Source: Cruorifilaria tuberocauda
Lineage: Eukaryota > Nematoda > Chromadorea > Rhabditida > Onchocercidae
Assembly: GCA_013365365.1 (NCBI GenBank)
Contig: JABVXU010000090.1
Coordinates: forward strand, 62,001-126,000
DNA length: 64,000 bases
Reading direction: 5' to 3'
Positions 48,301 to 63,600 of the stretch are shown one piece after another (within the stretch, counting starts at the first letter, position 1; every line of letters begins with the position of its first letter). The position numbers and the translations under genes are program-made. The notes beneath the pieces are model-generated. The model saw nothing but the letters and a program-made list of their open reading frames with translations. It searched no databases and was not told the origin of the DNA.

Positions 48301-51300
48301 TAAAAATTTTGCAATCGTTGTGATAAGAGTTTCTGTTATCACAGTTATCATTTACTCTAATATCATGATAATGTTTGTTCAATAATGAATAATGGTGATT
48401 TTTGATAAAAAGCCATCTCACATGTTTTTAAAAGATTTCCTTTGTTACAGTTTATGCGTCAGAGAGGAAAAATGGATTTAATCTATACTTAAAAATGTAA
48501 CCTATATGTAAAATTAGAAGCAATTCATATTATAGGTTAGTACAATATTTATAATTAAATAATTAGACTGGAGAAATTCTTTTCATATAAGTTATCGATA
48601 TTAAATTGGTAAAAATCAAATGCAACAATCTTTATTTTAATCATTCAATCCAAATATTTGTATGGAATATTAAATATGTTAATAAGAATCCTAAAATAAA
48701 TATAATAAATATCGAAATTATTTTTAGCAAAAAACATTTCGAAAACAACTTTTGCTTCAGCTCAACGTGATCTAATTGATTTAATCAGTTTAGTTCAATT
48801 TTGCCTATGGCCTGTTATTTACACTGAGTTACTGAAATTAAACTAATGGATCGTCTCTTTCTATCCATTTGAATTTCATTTGAGAATTGAATATTCAAAC
48901 TGAGAAGTTTTATGCTCTTGCGTAATACTAAGCTATATATATGCATGCTGTACTTTGCAAAGCTTTTTGTGCAGTAATGTGAAATTTGATTATTTCATTT
49001 AGTTAATTTCAGTAATTTAAAGAAGAATTAATGTCATGGAAATGAAAGGAAATTGAAAAACCTGGCAATATGAAGTATTACATTCTCACATTTCAAGACA
49101 AATTACCTTTACTTTTTCTGATATTTTCAAATATAAATGAAATGATTGATGCTTGCACAGGCTGAATGTTGAAGAAATTGATGGAGAAATAGTCAATCAC
49201 GCTGTAACAGTTATAAAGATAATTAATTAATTTGATTCAAATGAATCTAAAAATAATCGCTAAATTCTAATACATATGAAAACAATGAATTAAATTGCTG
49301 TTGGCATGAAAATAATCCAACAGAGCATTATCAATTTCAAACTGATAAAAAATAAATTTGAACAAAAAAAGTAGAGAATTCTTAAATTTATAGCCAAGTG
49401 AAGCATCGAAATATAATCTGGCACAATGCGTGATTGATAGTATCAAGGAAAAATGAGAAAATTTTTTCTTCTTCAAAATCCGGAAGAAAAACAGACCAGG
49501 CGGAGATGCTATCATCATATCCCTATTCAGGTTCTTGATAAACATTCCATCTCCACTAATCCGTACAGCAATCACTTATCTGCTTAAGTAAGACCAGAAA
49601 TTGATTGTACATAAACACATATATGTTTTGCAAATCGACAAGCTGATGCCTTTTAAATTATTCAACAAATCTAAATAAAATCAATTTTCATGCCACTCTT
49701 TTCCTATCTCAAATCCTTCCGAATGAATCGTTCCGTTTCCTGTTTTCCTGAATGTAACATGAGTTGCAAGGAATGACAAAATTATGTCATCTTTTCGTTT
49801 TTATCGATTTTCTTGTTTCCTTTTGTTTCTTCTATCGATTATTTCCTGTTTTGTTCAATAACTTATCATCTTCAGCAATAAATTTTTTTTTTTTGTTTTG
49901 GTAAAATTGTAGATAAATTTAAAAATTTTCGTTGCAAAAGTTTCATTAACAATTTTTTCCCTACTAATAATTGCTACTTTCCTAATTTCTTTTTTCATTT
50001 ACTTTTATAAGTAAACGTTACAAAGTAATATCTTTTGTTTCCAATTTTACCTCGCCGTTATATTATTAAAATTTGAATTTAAAAATAAGAAATAATCAAT
50101 TTACTTTAGTTCATTCAATTCACATATAGAAAATAGCAATAAATTACGATAAACAAAATTTGAATTGAAATTACATGGAATCTTCTTCACAGTCAATTCG
50201 ATAATTCATAATAAAGAACTGTTAACATCCTACCACTTAATTTAAATATTATTAATTCATCTATTTTTAAGTAATTGGAATTTTAACGTACATACCGGAA
50301 ATTACGTCATAACGGTCATTGGAAATCAATTTGGTTGGTTCATATTCAGTATTACGTAGAAACATGAAAACATTCGAATAATTCTTGAGATAGTTTATAG
50401 GAGGAACAATTTATAATTGACATTATTGGTTTCCAGTGGGAATGTCAATTACTCATATGTTAACAATAAGTTTTAAATATATTAATTTAAATGAAGCATT
50501 GAATTTAACTGAGCTAAAGTTAACTTTAATGAAGCTATCTATACATTATCGTTAACTAGCAATAAAGTAGTGAAGAATACAATAGTACTGGCTATTATTT
50601 TTTAGAAGCACTAATTGTTGATTCCCAAGTAAATCAGTTTATGTACGTCATGTAAACTAGTACTCTAGTCCATAACTAAAAGTAGTACTTTAGTAGTACT
50701 AACTAGTACTCTAGTTCATAGGTCGTGAATTAACGTGCAAAGTAATTTTGATCGCTTTTTTTAGATTATAATTTGGATTTAGCAATGACTGCATCAATAT
50801 TTCCTGCAAATATGCATGCAACTGTATGATAAACTTACTCTAATTAATATTATAATTATAAAATATAAATGAATAGAAGAAGCAAGTAAGATTACGGTTT
50901 TTATAAAATGTTAAGTTATAAACACAAAAATAGAAATTTAAAAGTTAGAAGAATTATGTAAATTATGGGAAGGTAAGCGGAAGTAAAACAATAATAAGCA
51001 ATTGCAAAACATTTAAGACAGTCAAAACAATTTTATAAAAAGAAATTATACAATTTAAAATGCAAAAAAGGAATATTGAAAATTCATAAAATCCGTGAAA
51101 ATTTAATTTTTAAAAGGATGAACAACTGACTCACTTATTAATTGTTGTGATATTCAACCGTCATTGATAACTACTCATTTTTATATTCAATTGTGATTGA
51201 TAATCAAAGAATCAGTCATACACAATTAAATTTAACGAATAAATTTTCTTATTTAATTGTGCAACTTTTACTTATATTGTGGATATCAATGTCAGAGGTC

Positions 51301-54300
51301 AGCATCAGTAATTAACGTAATTAATTAGTTTCTTGCTAAAAATACAAAGAAATTGAGGGTTTTGCTTTCTAATTCTATCAGATTGTTAGAAAGAAAATTA
51401 GAATTAATAAAGGCAGTAATAATCGAAAGTAAAGGTCATAAGTAAAATTATTAAAATTTTCAAATTCGCTCAAAAATATCCTTTCACTTGCATCCATCCA
51501 GTGTTACTTATCTTTTAAACAAAATGTGAAACTTTTAAAATTTGCATTTCTTGCGAAGAATTCCTTTCTCGACAAATCAAACAGACTTTTAAAAGTTAAA
51601 GTAAAAGAAAGAAAAAAAGCAATATAAGAGGTACTGCAATCTTAAAGTATGTTAGATTCAATCTTAACTCAGAAAAATCGATCGCAACTTTTCGGCCTAA
51701 AGAAATTATCAACTTTCTCAACATTAAGTTAGAATGAATCATTTCCATTGGAGACCACGAGAGAAGTAAGTAAGAAACCAATTTGTAAATAAAATGAAAA
51801 GTCATTTCGTACGAAAAAAAAATAAGCGAAGGAATAACAGCGAGAGATTTCCAACCATTCGTAAAAGCCTTGCAAATTACAAAATTCATTTTATAAAATT
51901 CAAAAAGAAATTTTTTAATAAACAGCAGAAGCTAAATGATCTTTAAGATCTCCGGAGATATATGAGAAATCAGAAATCATTTAACAGAATTCCGGAAGAG
52001 AATATCCGGAAAGTTTTAATGTAAGATAGGACTCTACTAACTTTATACTATAATGACAACAGAAAACATTTATAAGTTTCATTTATTAAACAAAAAGTTC
52101 TAAATAAATGGTTGTAAAAGTACAGCTATCATTTTAATCACCGAAGGATTATTTAAGCTTCGAAATTTAAGAATAAGCCTAGTAATAATTTGAATTTATC
52201 TAGCTGATCAGGTTTGATATACGTTTCAATGATAAAATTTATTGCTTGCAGTTTATTGCAATTTAAAAACTATAATATAAGAAAGCAAGGTAAGTATACT
52301 AGTACAAAAATGTACAAAATAGGGTTATTTAATTTCAGAAATACGATAAGATTTATTTACTAATTAATGAACAATAAATTTGAAATGAAATGAATTTCAC
52401 TTGTCCGAAGTTTCACTTATCACTTATTTTGATCCTATAAAGCAACTGATAACACAGTGCGTTATCAAAAAATTCACATCAAGTAGAAAAGCTGAAATTC
52501 CAGCTTTCATTTCAAAAGCTTCATTTCAAAATAAAAAGTTCCATTCTTTTTCTTTTATAAATTAAATTAGCATTGGAAAAAATTTCGGAGAAAAAATTTC
52601 TGAGCAATTTATGTTTCTAAAATTATTCTTTGATAAACTGATCGTTCTTTCCTCACAATTTCATCCAACAATCTTTTCGATTTTATTGACATTTGTCGAA
52701 AATTATCTCTGAATTTACAAAGTAATAAAATTGCGAAAGGGAAAGCAAAACAGAAAGTACAAATATTTCCTCTTTGAGCACTGAATAAAATTTGAAAATT
52801 CTTTTTGAAAGGACTCAGATCATAGCTATCACAAAATGAAATATAACGAGAAGAATAAGATTCTAATTGTTGTAGCTATTAACAATCCCAATTACACCAA
52901 AATATTTTGGAAAAAAACTTATAAAAAGTGATTTTGAAATTACCAGACATCAAGAATTTTCGATTTTTCAAATTTCTTGAAATTATTACATAATTTAACT
53001 GAACAAATAGTAATTAACAATTTAATAAGCATTTATTATGTAGTTAAGAGAATCTTAGAAATGGTAAACAAATATGAAGAAATATTACTGATAGCAGCAA
53101 ATTTAAATTTTATATTTTGGAAATAACAGTAAATATTTTATAAAAGAATATCTTGGAGAAAGTACAGTGATTGAGTAAAAAAGGTAAGTAAGTAAGTATA
53201 ATTGTCATTCAAATGTGAATTTTGACTCTTTCCGTTTTTAATTTCATATATTTATCGTTTCTTCTTCCTTTCTGTTTCCTCTAATCTCTTCTTTTTTCGT
53301 TTCTTCTCGAAGTAACTAATTTTAGTTATTTTATGAGGAAATCATAAAACATAAATCCAAAGAAAAGGAAGTAATGTTTCTTTCGAACAAAAATGAAATT
53401 TTAGCTTCAATTTGGTAATTTATGTAAAAATCTCAAATAAAGTAAATGCTCTGAAAAGAGATGCTCTGATATCATTGAACTGAATGTTTCTGCTTTGTAG
53501 AATTGGGAAAAAAGGAAAAAATAAATGAAAGGTTGAATTTCGGTACAAAGTTAGTAGAAAAGAGTGAAAGTTAGGAGGAATTCTTGGTTGTTTTCATTTC
53601 AGAACAGAATATTCTAAGAAATATTCAAAGGGAAAGTGGCCGAAGTTCCAAAAGTCTATACAAAATAAATCGAAAAATTCACTTTCGAAGAAATTTTCCT
53701 TCTTTTTTAATCTTTCAAAAAGAAAGAACTCAAAATGGAAACAATGAATTGCGTCAATCGATCATAGATAAACATCATGATAATGGAAATATATCACAAT
53801 AAACAATGATGTGACATTTATCAAGTGGGTCAATGCATGAAATGAGACCTAAGATAAGTTGTTATTAAAAAGTATGCAAGTATTCCCGATATTCCATCTT
53901 AATTTCCTATTGATTTTCGTACTTATATCATTCTTTTGTTTTTTCTTCTCCTTCTCTTTTTTCTGGAAATGATCAAATCGGTTTTAGTTTATTTCCGCGT
54001 GCTAAACCGATCTCAATTATTAACGAACTGCTAAGTTTCTTTGACAGAAATCATTTCGAAAAATCGCACCAGCTTTCAGTTTTTCTATTTTCAATATTTC
54101 ATCTTTCTCTTTAATTCCGATATTATCGATTCAATTGATTGGAATTTTTGAAGGAATTATTATCATTTTGGTCGATTGATTTATTATGAAATATAGCGAA
54201 ATTATCTAAACATCACTTTTGTTCAGAGTATCCAAAAAGGTAAAAAAGAATGAAAAAAATTTTAATAATAATTGAAAGTAATATTGTGAAATTATTTTTT

Positions 54301-56144
54301 TAAGTTTTAATTAATATTGCTAATGAAAGTTTGATTTTTTTCTCATAAATTACTAAATCAATTCATTCTATTTATTTTTTGCTTAAACATATAGTTATTA
54401 GCAAAATACAATTTGAACTATTTGTAGTTGTAATGCAATTGTTGCATCACAGTTTTCCTGAATCTGCCGGTGATGTAAATCAGATCAGTAGATTAGCTAA
54501 CATTCTAGATCTATTATTTTAAGAAAATTTCCCGATGATTTGTGAAAGTAAAAAGTAAGCGCCATCGTGTACCCAAAGCTATTTTCTTAATTTCATTTTT
54601 TGCGAATTATCTTTGACAGAATCAAATATTCATCAATGATATTAATTGAAAGTTCAGAAACATTCTTGAAGAAAAGCCGTAAAGTCACAAACGAAAGAAA
54701 AAAAAACGAATTAAAACCCAAAAATCAGGAAACTATGTAAATTATAATAATCACAATGAATAGAATATCTCAAAATTAGCTGATAAGCATATTGTTCGGA
54801 TTGAAATTCGAGTAAAGAAAGCTGAAAATCGTAAGGTTGTTTGAGGAAAGATCGGATAATCGAGTAAAACTGGTAATCAGACCAATAGTTGACGAAAACG
54901 AATTTATTTTAAATTGAATAAGTGGAAATGCAATAGCTTAAGAAGAAGCAATAATTGAATTCGAAAATCGGTTGCAAAAACGCCAAAAATATTAACTTTG
55001 GCATTTAAAATGAAAAAAAAGCCTTCCAATATCAATATTTGAACAGTTACTGGAAGGATTGTTTTTGAACTTTTCATAAAATTTAAAAAGACAGACTGAA
55101 TAGGTTGAGTTAGTGGTGGAATTAGAAGAAATGGAGGAGAGAATGATCGCTGAAATTCAATTTGTCCAATCTTCCTCCACTAACCGTCCCTCAGAGAATA
55201 ATAGTAAGGCTTATTTACATTTTGGTGATTGCAACGAACAAATAAATAAACAATAAAAATGATACATTTTGTACTCTGAAAAGAATAATTGTCAGAATTA
55301 TGCAATGATGTTCTTGCAGAATGATCGAGTGAAATGAAAAATATTAGTTTAATATGAATTTTAAATTGTTGATTATTGCTCCCTATTCTTCTGTTGAAGT
55401 TTGAAAATAATAAACGAGTTAAACACTAACTCAAATACTATCAAATTTCAATGAGAAAATATTTTGAATTGAACAAGTTAAATTTTTAACAATACAATGA
55501 AACAATTGGCAAAACTTATCTGCCTAATGCAATGGATAGAATGGAATGTTTCAGGTGAAATAGGTGAATGCATAATAATTCATTTCTAGCATTCATTCAA
55601 TTCATCCTTGATGAATATAATTAGACAAGTCAATAGATATGAAAAGTAAACTAGGTTATACTCATAATTATGCTTAATTCGATACGAACTGTTGTTATGA
55701 AAGTAAGCTAACATAGAAGCAATGAGAATATTTTTTTAATGCATTCGTATAAATCTTAAATTTTAAATAGATATATTAAAATAGATTAGTTTTTCTATCA
55801 TGTCAAATTTTTTCAGACAATTCATGATTTCAATTTTGCATAAAATGTATTGATTAGAGGAGAGATATAAGTGGAAGAGAAGACAATGAATATCATAAAT
55901 CGATTATGCTAATGGTCGAAAAGGTCGAAGTTCAGCCTTTTTAAAATTCAGAATTTTGTTGAAAATAGAAGTTTTTCTTGTGCTTATTATGAAAAGAAAT
56001 GAGTAGTGAAAGAAAGAATATAATAGCTAATAACAGAGGGAAACTTCCTGGTCTGACAGACCAGGAAGTTTGCTAGAAGATTATAGGAAGCGCTATTTCT
56101 GCTAAATACACAGGGATATCTAAAGTTTCATTGTACTTCAAATA

Positions 56145-56190
<46 letters not shown>

Positions 56191-57589
56191 CACGTACGGA
56201 CACGAGACAGATGGACAGACAGACAGACAGACATACTCCGAAGCTTCATAATTGATGAAACTCTTGAAACATCTGCTCTTGATATTGACGTCCCGATGAT
56301 GACGCGGATGATAACGGGCGTGAATAGATGGTATCAATTATGTAATGTCACTCTGACTGGGAGAAATATCTTTATCACATCTCACCCCCGCTCTATCTCG
56401 TATTTTCTGAGATATTCAAGGAGTAAATTAAATCCAACTACAAACGAAACATTAAAAAAGGATTGAAGTTGAGCGTATTGGTATAAATGATGCTGATAAC
56501 AGTGATAGTGATGCCAGTAATAATTAAAATGATAATGATAACCTCAGTGGTTATGCAAATGATAATAGCGATAATCTTTTACGCAATGATGAAAATGATA
56601 GTGGCTGTTTATCATGATAATGATAGTGATTGTGTTATCAGCAATGGATAGTGTATTATAATTATTTCGTTAGAAAAAGAGAATAATTGTTGAAATTCAA
56701 GTCATTTACAAGATATCATTAAATGAAATTGAAGCTTAACATGGAAAAGTAATTAATTTGGAAATAATTAATTTAAAAGAAAACGCTACAAATAAATTAC
56801 TCTTTCGCCTAATTAGGAACTCGAAAATTAATTAGTAGAAAAGATAACTTTTCGACTAGCATCAATACTATGTTCAGATGTTAACAGTAATGATAATGAT
56901 ATCAGATATAGCATTTAGACAAGTGTAACAATGATGATAATCTGGCCGATAATCACATCGCTGCCAGCATTGGTGATAATGATATCAGTAAATATCAATG
57001 ATTGATTTCTAATGACAGCTTGATGGAAAATGCAGAAAATTGTGAGTTCGTAAAATTCATGAAATATCTTTTTTCTTTTACATCATATTGACGTCAATAA
57101 GTGTATTAGTGTTTGAATGAAAGGTAGGTTGGATTATAGAAACAATTTAAATAATTGAAATAATATTTTGAATAATGATTTTAGCAATTTCTCTTTCTTT
57201 TTTATAACTCTTAAAAATAATTTATTCAACAATAAAATAATTAAAACTCGATGATATTTCAAAATATTCACAATTTTTCCTAAAATAATCAAAAAGAAAG
57301 TTTAATTCTTTCAAGAGCAATTATTTAATTTCCTTGCAAGAAATGAGCCTTTTTAAATCGCTCAGTAAATTACCTTTTGAAAGATTGAAAGTTAGCAACA
57401 ACAATTTGAAATGCCTGAAGATTAAAATTGATAATTTTACACTTGAAAATGAATCGAAAGATGAGAGTTTCTTGTGGTTGACATAGCTAATAACTTAATG
57501 ATTTCATTTACTTAACTAGAAGATACATTGAATTTTTATTGAATCTTTTCCTTCCACTATGCTTAATATCATAACTTTATCATCGATTA

Positions 57590-57624
<35 letters not shown>

Positions 57625-60600
57625 CACAGCGTTATAAATATGAACAAACATTTGTGAAAATATTATTGATAAACTTCAAATATGCCTTTAAATCATCGAA
57701 GAAGCTGACATTTCGAAGATTTATTACCATTGCATTCGAATTATTTTGCAATAGCATTTTGAAAATTTAAGAGAAAAAAGTATAAGAGAAAAGTTTGGTT
57801 TAGATTTTCAGAGAAATATAAAAATGAAGAGAGTTTGATCATGGAATTATCCACCTTGCTAATATCTTTCTTCTTTTATCTGCTGTTAAGCAAAATTTGC
57901 ATCAAGCATTCCACTGTACTGCTGATTGTCAATTAGATAAGAAGCATTAAAGCTGCAATGAAGAGAGCGTTGAATTAATTGACTAAATTAAGCTAATTGA
58001 TTACTTTTCCAATAATTAATTCATCAAATTCACTCTTGATCATTTATCTCCAGTGGTTATCACTGGAAATCGATTAATATCAGTTGACTCAGTTTAGCAA
58101 TTTAAGCTCATTTCGTATTGCAAGTTTCGGTGGTATGGACAAAAACGGTAATAATTAGCAAGTGCTATCTATGAGTAATATAGGAATGTCCACATATATT
58201 TCTTTTATAGAGGAAAAAGACGAAATATTTATCGAATTTTTCATTTTGACAAAAAGTGTTTAAAAGTTAAAGCTATTAGGTTAAATTCCTTGGAGGGAAG
58301 TTGTCATCTATTTGTCATCATTTATTTTCAATCCCTTCTTCAAGCTATAAATTTCCTCCTTCTTTTCTTTCATGTTACATAAGTTATTCTATTTTAAGAA
58401 ACTAAAAACACTCTTTAAAAATGTTAATAATAATTACTTATTAAATGTGTTCAGTTCAAAATATTAAATTGGCAATTCTTAGTGATAATTTTTCTTCACT
58501 GATTTATATGAGAATGAAAGAATAAAACTAAGCATTTGCTTGAACCTTTCCAGGAGGAAAGTGTCCCAATACGAAATGAGCTTTTATTCATTAATTAGCA
58601 TTAAATCACAAAAATGTTAATTGGCAATTCAAACAAAAATTGCTGCATTATGCAAAAGTTAAGGAAGGAAATGAAATAACATTACGTTTTTCTGAGAAAT
58701 TTACAATATTTGATCGAAATTATTTTAAATATTTCTTTTTTTATATTCATGGAGAATTGTTGCAAATAATTGCAAATGTTTTTCATTACTTATTACTTTT
58801 TCAACGAAAAGTCAATTGCTCGTTCGCATAAGAAATTGTTGAATGGAAGTTATTTCCATAAAATTATTCGAAATGAAGGTGAATTAGGAAAGTTAAAAAA
58901 TCTCGAACTGTTCGTTGTCCTTAAGAATTAACAGGAAAATTTATTAATTTGAAAAATAATTTCAAAAAAAGTTTTTTCGCTTTTCACTTATTGAAAGATT
59001 TTTTATTTGTTTGTTTGCTTCCGCTAAAATTTCTTCTCTTTTCTCTTTTTTATGCCCAAATTCATTTGCATAGACAGTGCAATAACGAATTTAATTTTTG
59101 TCATTTGGAGTTAGTCAATTGTTCAACTTTTTCTTTATCCCTATTCCCTTAATTTACACGGAAATTTAGAAAACTTTTTCTTTCAAAACTAAAAATTTGT
59201 TATTGGAATTTTAAAGGTCAAGCAGAATTATATTACTCTTTTCTTAAGTAAAATTAACAGCTTAGAGATAATTACAAAGGGACGAAGCGATAAAAAATAA
59301 TCAAAAATCATCTATTCTCCATACTTACTGCAAATCATGAAAACCGCTTATCATTTATTACCAGGCGTGAAGTTACGTGGAAAATTTACGCTTAAATGAG
59401 ATAAATTTCGAAAACGATTCGGAATCATTGAAATTGTTGATAGTTTAATATTGTAATCGTTTTTAATAATCAATAACTTAATTGTAGCGTGGAAATTTTT
59501 GAAATTTACTTCAAACGTCCGATTAAAAGAAAATAAAAATAAAGGAAAAGAAAGAGAGAAGAGAAAAATATATTGAAAAGATCAATCAGTAATGACTATT
59601 GTTGCGTCAAATCTAAGCAAATATTTGTATATTAAATTTTTATAACTTAGCTTCAATTTAATATGAGATTTGAAATAAATAAATCATAGCAGAAAATGAT
59701 AACATTACTTTATGAATCAAAAGTAAGCTAAATTAACAGTTAGAGATTCGGACAAAAATTTTTATCGATTGGAAGAAATAAATTGAAATGTGCGAGAAGA
59801 AAAATTAAAAACCATTGTGATTTTGTTCAGCGAAATGAAATTTTGTATAAATTTAAGAGAGAGTTTGATGAATGTTTTTGATAAATAATTAATAATGCAT
59901 TTATTGAGAACAAAATACTTTTCGCGTTGAAATTGTCAAAAGTGCCAACTATCTTTTCCTTTTAACTCTTTTCTTATCTTTTATCATTTCTACTGTATTT
60001 TATAATATTTTTGATATTTTACAGTAACTTTCACATATTGCAATCGTATCTTTCAATCTAATCAATGAGCAAAATCTCATAGAGAAATCAAATTAATTTC
60101 ATTGAGTAAAAAAATGTGACAAAAGTAATATTTAAGTACCATTAAAGCACTTTACCATTCATATTCATTTCTTCGAAATTTCCTAAATGAATTAGTGCAT
60201 TTCAAAGTCTAATAAATGCCAGGGCAGACATTCACAGAGCAGAATTTCTTTTTGTGATTATTATCATTATCAGTTATTGCTATCGCTTGTGCTATGAAAA
60301 GCTGTAAACATGTCAAGAAGTCCCGTAAAATTGAAAATTTGGTTTTAGATTAAAGTAACTGAAAACTTTCAATCTTAGTTGGAGGCATAACGAGAAGAAA
60401 TTTCAGTATTCTTCCCTTTTTACTAGCCGAATTCTTAATTTCTACTCTGATCCAAACGAGTAAAAAAGTTAAGCATAAAAAAGAGTAGCAAATTCCAGAA
60501 ATGTTTGCAAGTTTCTAGAATATTGCGGTTTTTGTTTCCTTATAAAATTTAAACTATCCAATCTTAAATTATCAGAGTTTATTTAAAAATTACTCAAGTT

Positions 60601-63600
60601 TACCTTTTTGTTTAATTTAGAGAAATGAATGAATAAAATTGCCTAATTAACTTACTTTGTCATTCTTCCTTTGGATGAATAAAAGTTGTTAATACGCACC
60701 ACCGTTAGTGGATGATAGCGATAAGGAATATTAATGATAATTATTTAATCACGGACAGCGTTCAAGCAGTAATTAGTCATTTAGTGAATAAGCATAGAAA
60801 CATACTGTCCCATTTCGCTCTTATCAGCACATTATCAGTAGACGATCACTACCCCGTGGACACGTTCGATCATCGTTTTTAATGTTAGATTATGATAAAA
60901 ATGCCGTTATCAGTTGGCTAATACAACACTTCTTTGCTTCATAGCATTCAAATCTGTTTGGCTCCATTGCAGTACAGCTTTAATTGAAAATAATGTAAGC
61001 AATTACTTGTATAAATCAATCATTTACTTATTAAGAAATGAATGAAACAGCTGATAATTTTTCCTAAGTCTCTATCAGAGCAGTAAAAAATATTTTAGAG
61101 TAAGATCGCAGTGATAATTACTGATAATGTATGAATATTACTGTAATGCTTTCCTACATTCCGAATTATGATTACTATTCGTCCATTAGAAATGGTATAC
61201 AAAATACTCTAAAATACGGTGAGTTAATTCACGGTAACTTACCGTTAATGTTTTATCGTCTAATTATACAAAAAAATTGTAAGACTTCAAACTGTCAAGT
61301 ATTCAGCGCTATAATAATTGCAACCAATATCACCGGTTATTTTCCTGAGTCCGGAATTCTAATTATCGGATGAGAATGAAGTGAAATGGCTATTATCTTA
61401 AAATATCCTAAAATTAAAAAAAGAAAAAAACGAAAAAATGCGAGAAAACTTGATATGATGAAATGTGGGGTGTAATGAATAGATATTAGTAATTTAAATG
61501 AAAGTAAAATGGAGGATTTATGGGTAATGTGGAGAAAGGAAATAAATTGGTGGGAAAAGTAGGGAACACTTCGAAAATTTTGAAGAAAATGAATAGAAAG
61601 AGAAATAGATGAAGGAAATTCAACTGATTTAGAATAATTAGTTAAATTTCTTTGTGAAAGACATTTTTCTCTGTTTGAAATACAAGCGGTTATTAGCAAT
61701 TGAAATGGTAATATTTTGTTTTGAATTAGCATATCATTAATATAAATTATTTTAGACAGTAACACTTTTTGTTGCTTTCTTTTTTTCCATTTTGAAATAT
61801 CACTTATGATGCTGATGAAAAAACATTTTAAATTAAAATTAAACTTATTCTTTGTCTTTCTTTTCATTGCTAACAGCTGCTTTCTTATTATATCATCTAA
61901 TTTTCGTTATTAGTAAAGGATTAATTAAGTAATCTTAGCCTAATATTTTGAATAGAAACAGCTGTTTTTTACATCCTTGTGATGGTTGCATCATATCACA
62001 TTCATTTTATTTCAAATAAAAACATTGTGAAAATAGACATGAAAAGCAGACAAGGAAATAATCAAGCCGGATATTCCAGTTCGATTATTAGCCTCTTTCT
62101 ATGCTAATTTCACGATGTGACACTTCCAGGGAACTATAATCATACATAAACCAATTTAAACCTTTTATTTCATAACTGTTCCTCTTTAATCTATCAGTTC
62201 TTTTTTCTCGCACTTTCAATATTTTTCCGCCTCAACAAAAATTCCTTTCAGTTTCTTTCCATTCCTTCTATTTAACAATTCTTGCTGATGTTTCATTCCT
62301 AATTATAACAATTTAGATGCTAATATTCCAATTGATTAATCACCTCGTAGAATTTTTATCGTTAGATTTTTCACATTTAAAAATTTATCATTTTTATCAA
62401 ATTTTTATCTAAGGAATCTATTTGATTAGTATTTGAACGTATCATAAATTCGTTTCTAGTCGTACATTTTTGTATATTATCACTAAATTCAGTTCCTCTT
62501 GCATAATTCTGCACTGTGCCAACATGAATTCTCTTTTTTAATGATTTCGCATTATTTTGAAATTGCATGATAATGGTATTAGCAAGAGAGGTAATAAAAA
62601 GAGCTATTAAAGTAAGAACGTTCATTTTATTACGTTTTAATGGAATATCATAATTTAAAGGAAAGACTTTCTCTTTAAAAGGAAAACTTTCGCACTTTCG
62701 CTTTTATCAATAATTAATTCAGTATAAATGAAAAAAGAAAGCAATTTAAAATTATTCAAATTCAAGCATATTCTTCTTTTCCCTTTTTTTCATTATAAAA
62801 GAAAATGCATTACCGTATGATAGAAAATTGTGTGATACAGTAACTGAAAGTTTCCTTCCAGAAGTTTGATACTAGTTAAAATTCTACTTATTTTTTGCAG
62901 TAAAATAACATAGATAATCAATAAAGTTATCCAAACAGTATATTATACTTTTTATTAGCTAAAAGATAGCTTAACTATTTAGTACTAATCAATTAAGCTT
63001 CCAGTAGCTGGGGGTTGATATATATGAAAACTTACATTGAACGATACAGTAGCCGCGCTAAAAACCAACCCGCCACTTTGAATCTGAAAGTAATAATATT
63101 ACTCAACTTTTCGTGTTATGGCGCAAATGTCACGTCGTACTACGTTGCAAATTAGAACAAAAATTTTATGATAGCATAAAGAAAAAAGTATTCAAATTCT
63201 TTTCTGAGTGTAATATATTTTCCAAATGTTAAAGCAAAAATGAAAGTGATTAATTGATAATTAAAATGGAAAGAAATAGTTAACAGAATGCAACTTGACA
63301 GGTTTAAGAACAAAGTCCATTTTTTTTTGATATCACTCTAAGTAAACACCTCTGAAAATTTTTTATTTCAGCGGATATCACTGACGAAAGTATTTTCAAA
63401 AAAAATCATAACTACAAAAAGCAAGAAGCAATAAAAAAAATCAAAGTAAAATTCAGCATTGTTGAAATGCTTCAAATAAAAGGAAGACAAATTGGGATGG
63501 ATGATAAGTAATCGTAATCTTCAATATTACAATGATCTTTAATAATTATTAAGTAAAATCTGAAAATGACTATTTTTTTGAAGCAAACAATTGCAATACT

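Noticed and set aside
55105..55258. Plus-strand frame (VELVVELEEMEERMIAEIQF onward)
   Set aside because: It is short, with no clean acceptor and no partner exon. The opposite strand is equally open, as expected by chance.
56128..56466. Overlapping frames on both strands at the CA microsatellite
   Set aside because: Their length comes from the stop-free CA/GACA repeats (Cys-Val or Thr-Asp runs).
61337..61867. Minus-strand open frame of 176 codons, the longest in the window
   Set aside because: It is dominated by Ser, Phe, Leu, Ile and Lys from a pyrimidine-rich strand, which lacks stops by composition. It has no domain, no splice or leader signals and no balanced residue use.
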